Source: Gammaproteobacteria bacterium
GTDB lineage: Bacteria > Pseudomonadota > Gammaproteobacteria > GCA-001735895
DNA length: 64,000 nucleotides
Direction of reading: 5' to 3'
NCBI GenBank assembly: GCA_022340305.1
Contig: JAJDOF010000035.1
Coordinates: forward strand, 18,096-82,095
Within the stretch, counting starts at the first letter, position 1. Each line of letters opens with the position of its first letter. A program made the position numbers and the translations under genes. The notes below the pieces were generated by a model. The model did not search any database. It was given only the letters and a program-made list of their open reading frames with translations, and was not told the origin of the DNA. This document shows positions 39,617 to 47,561 of the stretch, piece after piece.

Positions 39617-40465
39617 TCAGGCTGGCCGTGGCGCCGCACCGGCAATGGTAGTGCGATAAAGGCAACGTCGCTTGCCATCGTAGTCGTTGACTGCATAGTG
39701 CAAGGTCGAACGGTTATCCCAAACTGCAACGCTGCCCGGGGTCCACTTGAAGCGGCAGCTAAACTCGGGTCGGGTGCAATGCTGGTAGAGGCTCGCCAGC
39801 AATGTATCGCTATGCGCGGGGGCCAGGCCATCGATGCGGATGGTGTAAGTGGGATTGACAAACAGCAACAGTTCACCGCTGTCAGGGTGCCTGCAGATCG
39901 CCGGATGACGGGTTTCCCGATCAGCCTGGGGATTATTGCGCTCGATCTGAATGGACCCCTTGAACCGGGAGCTGTCCTCAGGGGCATGCGTCACCCCATA
40001 GGGCGCTCCGCTGTGAATCGCGGTTTTACCCTGTAGCAATGTCTGCTGTTCGCGCGGTAATGCCCGGTAGGCCTGCGCCATATCGATCCACAGCGTATCT
40101 CCACCAACGGCTGGTACCTGTTCGGCATAGAGTATCGAAGCTCGAGGCGGTGCTTCGAGGAAGCTGAAGTCCGAATGCCAGTCGCCGCCGAAGACACCCA
40201 TGTTGACTTCATGTGCCTCTTTGAGGACGCGGATAATGTTGGGATAGCCCTCGAGTGGCTTGATATAGGGTAATTGCGTCAACTCGCCGAAATGGCGACT
40301 GAATTGTTGCAGTTCATCGAGATTGATATCCTGTTCGCGCAGGAAGATGACCTTGTAATCCAGCAAGCTGCGGTGCAGCGTGTTGATTGCCGTAGCATCC
40401 AGGCGTCGGATATCGACACCATTGATTTCAGCTCCGAGCCCTGGCGTGAGTGGTGAAATTTGCAT
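39617..40465 (-). CDS. TauD/TfdA-family alpha-ketoglutarate-dependent dioxygenase
   Basis: GVFGGDWHSDFSFLEAPPRASILYAEQVPAVGGDTLW (HxD), AVWDNRSTLHYAVNDYDGKRRCLYRTTI (distal His/Arg). Confidence 0.92.
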   Translation of the reverse strand: MQISPLTPGLGAEINGVDIRRLDATAINTLHRSLLDYKVIFLREQDINLDELQQFSRHFGELTQLPYIKPLEGYPNIIRVLKEAHEVNMGVFGGDWHSDFSFLEAPPRASILYAEQVPAVGGDTLWIDMAQAYRALPREQQTLLQGKTAIHSGAPYGVTHAPEDSSRFKGSIQIERNNPQADRETRHPAICRHPDSGELLLFVNPTYTIRIDGLAPAHSDTLLASLYQHCTRPEFSCRFKWTPGSVAVWDNRSTLHYAVNDYDGKRRCLYRTTIAGAAPRPA

Positions 40466-40487
40466 CGGGTTTTGTTGTGAACGAGAC

Positions 40488-42701
40488 CTAGCGGAACAGG
40501 TATATCGGGCTGGACCAGGCATAGTGGCCATCTTCGAAGGTCACGCGTACGTACAACGCGTTGTCACGATCGTCGGCCAGGGAAATCTCTCGCTCGATGT
40601 GGATCGCTGCGTGTGGATTGTCATCGGGCAGGCGAAACACCCGGATGCGGCGCTCGATGCCACCGTTTTCGTATATGAGTTCATCGCGCCCGATCGAATC
40701 GATTTCGATGCTCTGCTGTATCAGAGCGGTGTCGATCTCGAGTGTTCCCGAGTACGGCTCCTGCAATAACGTTTCAAAGCCACCGAATCCACCGGTCGTC
40801 AATGCGCTCCATTCGACCTGTCCAGCCGCAGTCTGCTCAAAGCGCCTGTCAATATTAAATCGGTTGATCGGAGTGAGCGACTGGAAACTATTTTCAGTTA
40901 CCCTGGCTTGGCCGTCCCAGATGGTTTCCCGCCCACGACCACGATACTCGGAACCTTCCCAGATGACGCGAATACGCCGCCCAAGGTCAGCTTCGCTGTA
41001 AGGCCGATAGACCTCCAGCGTTTCGAGGCCGTTGCGGATATCGATGCGTTCTATGGGCGCAGTTCCGTGGACATCGATGCTGAAGCTGACCGTTTCGTCT
41101 GCGCAGCGCAGGATATCGCCCATCATCGCACTGCGTACCGGTTGCGAACCGACATCACCGAGACGCGGATCGTCGCTGAACAGTTCGGCGTCTGCCGTGA
41201 ATTTGACACGGGTATCGAGAATGACACGATTGCCGGTAGTGCCGTAGTGGTGTCGCTGGCGCAGGCCCTGCATGATACCGGCGCGGGTGAAGGCGGGCGC
41301 CAGTACACTGGTCAATCCGCCGTAAGCTCCAAACTTGGTCGAACCCGGATGCGAGGCGCCCGGGCGTCCCTTGTGGCCGTCAGAATTTGACACGATACCG
41401 ACACGGTAGCCCTGTTCGAACGCATCGTGGATCAGCCATTCGAAAGTGCCCCAGGCTGAATGTACTTCGACCGCTTTTTCGAGACGTTGATCGTGCGCCA
41501 CCCGGATGTCGGCGTAACGTCCGCCGATGTGCGCAAACACCGTACAGTCCTCGTCCTTGAGAGCTTCGAACAGGTCCGCAGCCGAGGTCGCATCGCTGTC
41601 GATATCCGATAAATCATCCACCAGCGCATGCGACGAACGATGTATTGTACGGCCCTCGTGCATGTGTAAAACGTTGCGATCACCGCCAAGCCCGGTGTTT
41701 CCGGACCATTCCCATCCGGGGAATACGATGAAGCGATCGTCCTCGGTAAACTCTGCCGAAAGTTCGTTCAACCAGTTCCAGAACTCGGTAGTGATCTGGA
41801 AGTCGTTACCCTGGTGTACACAGATGTCGAGAAATGCCTTGTCACGTGCAAAGTCATAAAAGTCACGCGCCGAGTTGGTGCCGATAGTTTCCTCGGATTG
41901 TCCGTGCAAATCGCCCCAGTAGGGCAGTAACTCGGCGTTCTCAACGATTCGGCAGGGATTCGATTGCGCCACCAGGCCACCATCCTCGCCAACCAGCTCG
42001 ACGAGCAGATCACCACTTTGCGTGACTTTCAGGCCCTCGAGGATTTGCGCAAACTGACCGCTCTCAAAACAAATCGAGTCAGGCAGGGCGTCTACCGGCA
42101 GGTTGGCGCGCAGGCCCAGTTTGCGGTCGCAAAGGTTGGAAGGGTTACCCCAGCGATCTTCACCCTTGATGCACAGGCGGAATGCCTCTCCATGGCGACG
42201 GAGCGTGGGCAGAATTGCCTTGTACAGCACGGGCGGGCCGGGGACGATCGAGATTTCGGGTTGCTCCGGCAGTTCGACATAGTTATAGGTGGCGATCGCG
42301 TCGACCAGCACCTTGAACTCGAAAGTCGCCTCGCAAAAGGTCTGGATGCGCATGCCGGGTGAACCCTCGCGCCGATCACCGAAGCGCACGACAATCTGGT
42401 CGCCCTCGCGCAGAAAGCCGCGCACCACCTTGATGTAAAGTGTCTTGTCCCACGGTCGAATATTGCGTTTCATGTCGTACTCTACGTGCAATACGGCACC
42501 GTTACTGGCTTCCACGGTGACGTAGTTGGCTGCGCTCGGGTTATCGAACTGCGGGCGTCCCATATCCGAGGCGAAGCGGTGTACGATTTTAAGCGAACCG
42601 GTATCGTCGATGCCGAAATAGCCCGCGGTATAGGTGAGCGTGAACTCCTGGTAAGAGCCCGCTTCGAAACTGCCGCCTGGTTCGACTATGGCCGAACCCA
42701 T
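40488..42701 (-). CDS. DUF3604 family protein (PHP-like metal hydrolase)
   Basis: LLPYWGDLHGQSEETIGTNSARDFYDFARDKAFLDICVHQGND, IVFPGWEWSGNTGLGGDRNVL, GIVSNSDGHKGRPGASHPG; possible longer start at 42776. Confidence 0.85.
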   Translation of the reverse strand: MGSAIVEPGGSFEAGSYQEFTLTYTAGYFGIDDTGSLKIVHRFASDMGRPQFDNPSAANYVTVEASNGAVLHVEYDMKRNIRPWDKTLYIKVVRGFLREGDQIVVRFGDRREGSPGMRIQTFCEATFEFKVLVDAIATYNYVELPEQPEISIVPGPPVLYKAILPTLRRHGEAFRLCIKGEDRWGNPSNLCDRKLGLRANLPVDALPDSICFESGQFAQILEGLKVTQSGDLLVELVGEDGGLVAQSNPCRIVENAELLPYWGDLHGQSEETIGTNSARDFYDFARDKAFLDICVHQGNDFQITTEFWNWLNELSAEFTEDDRFIVFPGWEWSGNTGLGGDRNVLHMHEGRTIHRSSHALVDDLSDIDSDATSAADLFEALKDEDCTVFAHIGGRYADIRVAHDQRLEKAVEVHSAWGTFEWLIHDAFEQGYRVGIVSNSDGHKGRPGASHPGSTKFGAYGGLTSVLAPAFTRAGIMQGLRQRHHYGTTGNRVILDTRVKFTADAELFSDDPRLGDVGSQPVRSAMMGDILRCADETVSFSIDVHGTAPIERIDIRNGLETLEVYRPYSEADLGRRIRVIWEGSEYRGRGRETIWDGQARVTENSFQSLTPINRFNIDRRFEQTAAGQVEWSALTTGGFGGFETLLQEPYSGTLEIDTALIQQSIEIDSIGRDELIYENGGIERRIRVFRLPDDNPHAAIHIEREISLADDRDNALYVRVTFEDGHYAWSSPIYLFR

Positions 42702-42923
42702 TTTGTGTGGGAGATAAGTGGAGTGGGGCACTGGTGTATCAACCTTGCACTGGCTATGCGCAATCCGGGAAAGCACTAGTTTAACTGCAAATACCCGGGT
42801 TGAATCAAGTCCTGCGGTTATATATCGGCAAAACAGCGGGCAATCGCCAGCGATAGCTATGCAACCGCGCAGCGAGCGTTTCCGTGCTGGCGTTTGCCGT
42901 CCGGGCGCGTTATTTTAGCGCGC

Positions 42924-43748
42924 ATGAGACGGTCCCACGAGCGTTACGCCACCCTGGGCATGTATGCCTTTACCGAGGCGCAGCAATTTGCCTGGCAGCA
43001 GCTGTTTGATCATTTTTGCGAATTTACCGGCGTGGACTCCACACAGATCGCGCTGCGCTTCGAACACGATCCGGCATTGCTGCTCGAGCCCGGATTGTGG
43101 TTCGGTCACACCTGTGGTTATCCGTTGATGATGCGTCTGCGACAACATGTCAGCCCCTTCTGTGTGCCCCTGTTCGACGTGCCGGGCACGGACGGCAGGT
43201 ATTACTCGAGCCGTATCATCGTTGCCGCCGGGTCAGGGATCGAATCCATCGCCGATAGTCGCGGTCGTGTCGCGGCTATGAATAACCCGGATTCCAATAG
43301 TGGGATGAATGTCTTGCGCCACGCCGTGGCCACCGTGCACGATGCTGACCGGTTTGGCGACCGTTTCTTTGCCCGTGTCGTGAACACGGGCGGGCATCTG
43401 TACAGCTTGCAGGCGGTTACCAACGGTGCTGCCGATATCGCCGCCATCGATTGCGTCAGCTACCAGTTGATCGAGGACTGGCAGCCCGAGTTGTGCACGA
43501 GCCTGCGTATTATCGGCGATAGCGTGATGACCTGCGGGCTGCCGCTGGTGATGTCAAATGCGGCCCTCGCCGTTACCGATATTCCTGTGTTGATCGAATG
43601 CCTCAACCGGGCACTGGCTACCTGTTGTGACGAAGTACGCGACATCTTGCACCTGACCAGCTTTGCCCCTGTGCAGATGGCTGATTACCAGAGCATTGTT
43701 GAGATTGAGGAATATGCCGTTGCGCGCGGTTACCCGGAACTCAATTAG
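42924..43748 (+). CDS. PhnD/SsuA-like phosphate/phosphonate-type substrate-binding protein, no evident signal peptide
   Basis: LEPGLWFGHTCGYPLMMRL, SSRIIVAAGSGIESIADSRGRVAAMNNPDSNSGMNVLRHAV, VNTGGHLYSLQAVTNGAADIAAIDCVSYQLI. Confidence 0.85.
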   Translation: MRRSHERYATLGMYAFTEAQQFAWQQLFDHFCEFTGVDSTQIALRFEHDPALLLEPGLWFGHTCGYPLMMRLRQHVSPFCVPLFDVPGTDGRYYSSRIIVAAGSGIESIADSRGRVAAMNNPDSNSGMNVLRHAVATVHDADRFGDRFFARVVNTGGHLYSLQAVTNGAADIAAIDCVSYQLIEDWQPELCTSLRIIGDSVMTCGLPLVMSNAALAVTDIPVLIECLNRALATCCDEVRDILHLTSFAPVQMADYQSIVEIEEYAVARGYPELN

Positions 43749-43868
43749 GTTGGTGATTTAAGTCAACACAAGTGTTCATAAATAACCTCTGTGACACTTA
43801 TAGACCGCCGTTCTTTTCTCACCTATTATCGGCGGCTCTATCAGGGAACCCGTCATGAGCTATCGAAC

Positions 43869-45389
43869 ATGAGCCGAAGAAGAGTTCGCAGCCGCAATGC
43901 CACATCCGCGCAACTGGTCAAGCCGCAAGCCGGACAGTTGTTCAATCCTTATGAACCAGTGGAGGCGCTCGGTGATGAGGCGCTCGACCTGATTCACGAT
44001 GGCTCGATGCGCATACTCGAAGAGATCGGTCTGGAGGTACTCAACGAAACCGCGCTCGGACTCTATGAGCAGGATGGTGCGCGCGTCGACTGGGATTTGC
44101 AGCGAGTCTTCATCGATCGCGAAAAACTGATGCCACGCCTGGCCACGGTACCACCGCACTTCACCATGCATTCGCGTAATTCTGAACGCAATCGCCTGGT
44201 GGGTAAAAACGCGATCAATTTCACCACGGTCGCGAGTGCGCCTAACAGTTCGGATCTGGAAGGCGGGCGGCGTACCGGCAATTTTTCGGACTATTGTAAT
44301 TTCCTGCGCCTGGCGCAGAGCTTCGACATCATCGATTTTCTGAGTGGCTACCCGGTCGAGCCTGTCGATATTCATCCGGAAACACGGCATCTCGACGCCA
44401 CCCTGGCTGCATTGACGTTGACCGATCGGGCATTTTCGCTCTATTGCCTGGGTGGTGGACGCGTCAATGATGGTATCGAGATGACCGCGATCGCGCGTGG
44501 CGTCGACCGTGAGACGCTTAAGTCCGAGCCCAGTATCATTACCGTGGTGAACACCAACTCACCGCTGCGGGTTGACGGCCCCATGCTCGATGGCTTGATC
44601 GAAATGGCCGAAAACGGACAACCTACCATCGTTACCCCGTTCACCCTGGCGGGCGCCATGTGCCCGATCACCATCGCTGGTGCGCTGGCACAGCAAAACG
44701 CCGAGGCGCTGGGTGTGATTGCGTTATCGCAGATTGTAAATCCGGGAGCACCCATGGTTTACGGTGGCTTTACTTCCAACGCCGATATGCGCAGTGGTGC
44801 CCCGGCCTTCGGCACCCCCGAATACACCCGCGCTGCCTGGGCGACCGGGCAGCTCACGCGACGCTATAACCTGCCGTTTCGTTCGTCCAATACCAATGCG
44901 TCGAACTGTGTCGACGCACAGGCGGCCTGGGAGTCGCAAATGTCGCTGTGGGGCGCGGTGATGGGGCATGCGCACATCGTCAAACACGCCGCCGGCTGGC
45001 TGGAAGGAGGCCTGTGCGCCTCGTTTGAGAAATTTATTATCGATGTCGACATGCTGCAGATGATGGCAGAGACGCTGAAACCGCTGCGGGTCGATGAATC
45101 GACGCTGGCGCTGGATGCGATTGTCGAGGCCGGCCATGGTGGCCATTTCTTTGGCACCGCGCATACGCTGGCCAATTACAGCACCGCGTTTTACGAGCCG
45201 CTGGTTGCAGACTGGAGCAATTTCGAAACCTGGCAGGAAAACGGTGAACAAACCGCCTACCAGCGCGCCAACCGGGTTTACCGGAAAACCCTGAAGGACT
45301 TTGAAGAACCCGAGATTGAACCCTCCATACGCCAGTCCCTGGAACAGTATGCGCGCGAACGCAGTCGCGAAGTGGAACTTGCCCGATGA
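43869..45389 (+). CDS. Trimethylamine methyltransferase (MttB) superfamily protein, non-pyrrolysine type
   Basis: ALDLIHDGSMRILEEIGLEVLNETAL, TIVTPFTLAGAMCPITIAGALAQQNAEALGVIALSQIVNPGAPMVYGGFTSNADMRSGAPAFGTPE, GHGGHFFGTAHTLANY; no in-frame amber. Confidence 0.93.
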   Translation: MSRRRVRSRNATSAQLVKPQAGQLFNPYEPVEALGDEALDLIHDGSMRILEEIGLEVLNETALGLYEQDGARVDWDLQRVFIDREKLMPRLATVPPHFTMHSRNSERNRLVGKNAINFTTVASAPNSSDLEGGRRTGNFSDYCNFLRLAQSFDIIDFLSGYPVEPVDIHPETRHLDATLAALTLTDRAFSLYCLGGGRVNDGIEMTAIARGVDRETLKSEPSIITVVNTNSPLRVDGPMLDGLIEMAENGQPTIVTPFTLAGAMCPITIAGALAQQNAEALGVIALSQIVNPGAPMVYGGFTSNADMRSGAPAFGTPEYTRAAWATGQLTRRYNLPFRSSNTNASNCVDAQAAWESQMSLWGAVMGHAHIVKHAAGWLEGGLCASFEKFIIDVDMLQMMAETLKPLRVDESTLALDAIVEAGHGGHFFGTAHTLANYSTAFYEPLVADWSNFETWQENGEQTAYQRANRVYRKTLKDFEEPEIEPSIRQSLEQYARERSREVELAR

Positions 45390-46231
45390 GACTGCAGGAA
45401 CGAGTTACATTGTTCCAGGAACGATTGCAGCGCGTTATCCTGCGCAGTGGTTTGAACCGGTCGTCATTTGCGACTTCAATCCGGGTTGATCGCTCGACGC
45501 TGTCGCAGCTACTGTCGACGGAGAATGTACGCCTGCCGCGCGCGGATACAGTGTTGTCCATCGCCGAAGTCTACCAGGTCAGTGTTGACTGGTTGCTCGG
45601 GATTACCCAGGAAGGTGACATGGGCGCCAACATAGTGCACGAAGCGCTCGAAGTGGATGATTCCGGTACCAGTATTTTCGAGAAAAATCTCGAATGGCAT
45701 CGCGAGGCGCGAGGTTACAAGATTCGCTACGTACCGACCACGCTGCCGGACCTGCTCAAGACCGAAGCGGTCGCGGAGTACGAGTTCAATCGCTATGGTT
45801 CAGGCAAGATCGACCAGTCGGTGCGCGATAACCAGTTATTACTGCTGCAGCAACGCCATCCGGGTAGTGAGCTGGAAACCTGTATGCCACTGCATCATCT
45901 CGAGAGTTTCGCCCTCGGTGAGGGTATCTGGCGTGACCTGCCACTCGCTGGCCGGCGCCAGCAATTGCAGCGCATGATTGAACTGAACGAGGAACTCTAC
46001 CCGGGCTTCCGCTGGTTTCTTTACGATGGCAAACAAACCTATTCGATATCGATGACCATCTTTGGACCGATGCGCGTCTCCCTGTTCCTCGGCAAGTTGT
46101 ATATCATCGTCAACAACATCGACCACATTCGCAAAATCACTGACCGCTTCGACGATCTGATTCGCATGGCGGTAGTCCACCCACACGAAATCGGCGACTT
46201 TCTGCAACGCTTATTGCAGAGGTGTAAATAA
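45386..46231 (+). CDS. XRE-family HTH transcriptional regulator with C-terminal sensor-like domain
   Basis: LNRSSFATSIRVDRSTLSQLLSTENVRLPRADTVLSIAEVYQVSVDWLLG; ATGA overlap with the MttB-like gene. Confidence 0.88.
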   Translation: MRLQERVTLFQERLQRVILRSGLNRSSFATSIRVDRSTLSQLLSTENVRLPRADTVLSIAEVYQVSVDWLLGITQEGDMGANIVHEALEVDDSGTSIFEKNLEWHREARGYKIRYVPTTLPDLLKTEAVAEYEFNRYGSGKIDQSVRDNQLLLLQQRHPGSELETCMPLHHLESFALGEGIWRDLPLAGRRQQLQRMIELNEELYPGFRWFLYDGKQTYSISMTIFGPMRVSLFLGKLYIIVNNIDHIRKITDRFDDLIRMAVVHPHEIGDFLQRLLQRCK

Positions 46232-46248
46232 CCCACGGGGACCACGCT

Positions 46249-47556
46249 ATGGCAAAATCTTACGACGCAATCATCATCGGGGCCGGCATCATCGGCTGCG
46301 CCACCTCGCTCGCGCTCGGCCGCAAAAGCTGGAAAGTGCTTAACCTGGACCGCCTGCCGACGGCGGGCTATGGCTCAACCTCGGGTTCCTGTGCGATTAT
46401 CCGCCCTTACTACTCGACGCTGGACGGCTCGGCGATGGCCTATGAATCGCATTACTACTGGAAAAACTGGGCCGATTACCTGGGCGCGGCTGATATCGAC
46501 GAGCGCGGATTGATCGAATACCACAATGTCGGCGCGATGGTCATGAAAACCGAGCTCAACGACTATCTGCGTCCGACCATGGCGCTCATGGACGAGCTCG
46601 ATTCTCCCTACAGCGAGTTTACACCACAAGAATTGCGGCAAAAGCTGCCGGTGTGGAACACCGAATCCTTTTACCCGGTCAAGTTGCCCGATGATCCGCA
46701 GTTCGGTATCGCCAATGACGAGCCCTTGCCGGGCGCGGTGCTGTTTCACGCCGCCGGCTACGTTTCCGACCCACAACTGGCGACGCACAATATCATGCGC
46801 GCCGCGGAGAGGGCGGGTGGCCAGTTCAAGTACAATGCCGAAGTGGTTGAGATCCGTCGCGCGGACGGCTGCGTGGCGGGAATTACCCTGGCAGATGGAG
46901 AGCGTATCGACGCCCCGGTAGTGCTGAACGCGGCCGGACCGCATTCGTCGAAGATCAACCGCATGGCCGATGTCGAAAAATACATGAAAGTGAAAACGCG
47001 CGCGCTGCGCCAGGAAGTCGCGCACGTGCCGCTGCCCGATGGCTATGTGCGCGAGACCGGCTGTGTCACCTCGGATAGCGACATCGGCGTCTATACGCGT
47101 CCAGAGCAGGGCGACAGCCTGCTGATCGGTAGCGAGGATCCACCGGTGGATAAGCACGAATGGGTGGATCCGGATGACTACAACCGAAATTTCACCGAGC
47201 AGTGGCGTACCCAGGTGTTGCGCGTGTGCCAGCGCGTTCCAAATCTCGGTGTGCCCAGCAAAATGAGTGGCGTGGTTGATCTTTACGATGTCACCGATGA
47301 CTGGATTCCCATCTATGACCATTCCGATCTGAATGGCTTCTATCTCGCCATCGGCACCAGCGGCAACCAGTTCAAGAATGCGCCGATCGCCGGTGAAATG
47401 ATGGCTGACATCATCGAGGCCACGCAAAATGGCAACGATCAGGATGCCACGCCGATCGATTTTCATTTAAAGCACATCGATCGCAAGGTCAGCAGTGGGT
47501 TTTACTCGCGTTTGCGTGAGATCAATCAAAACAGCAGTTTTTCAGTATTGGGGTAA
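46249..47556 (+). CDS. FAD-dependent oxidoreductase, DAO / sarcosine oxidase beta-like
   Basis: YDAIIIGAGIIGCATSLALGRKSWKVLNLDR, VVLNAAGPHSSKINRMA, FYLAIGTSGNQFKNAPIAGEMMADII. Confidence 0.92.
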   Translation: MAKSYDAIIIGAGIIGCATSLALGRKSWKVLNLDRLPTAGYGSTSGSCAIIRPYYSTLDGSAMAYESHYYWKNWADYLGAADIDERGLIEYHNVGAMVMKTELNDYLRPTMALMDELDSPYSEFTPQELRQKLPVWNTESFYPVKLPDDPQFGIANDEPLPGAVLFHAAGYVSDPQLATHNIMRAAERAGGQFKYNAEVVEIRRADGCVAGITLADGERIDAPVVLNAAGPHSSKINRMADVEKYMKVKTRALRQEVAHVPLPDGYVRETGCVTSDSDIGVYTRPEQGDSLLIGSEDPPVDKHEWVDPDDYNRNFTEQWRTQVLRVCQRVPNLGVPSKMSGVVDLYDVTDDWIPIYDHSDLNGFYLAIGTSGNQFKNAPIAGEMMADIIEATQNGNDQDATPIDFHLKHIDRKVSSGFYSRLREINQNSSFSVLG

Positions 47557-47561
47557 TCGCC

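Noticed and set aside
43869-45389. Pyrrolysine-containing MttB
   Set aside because: The frame is full length without an in-frame TAG and no pyl genes are in the window, so it is the non-Pyl type.
46375-47466. 363-aa minus-strand ORF antisense to the FAD oxidoreductase
   Set aside because: Shadow ORF; no family motif, while the plus frame has FAD-binding motifs.
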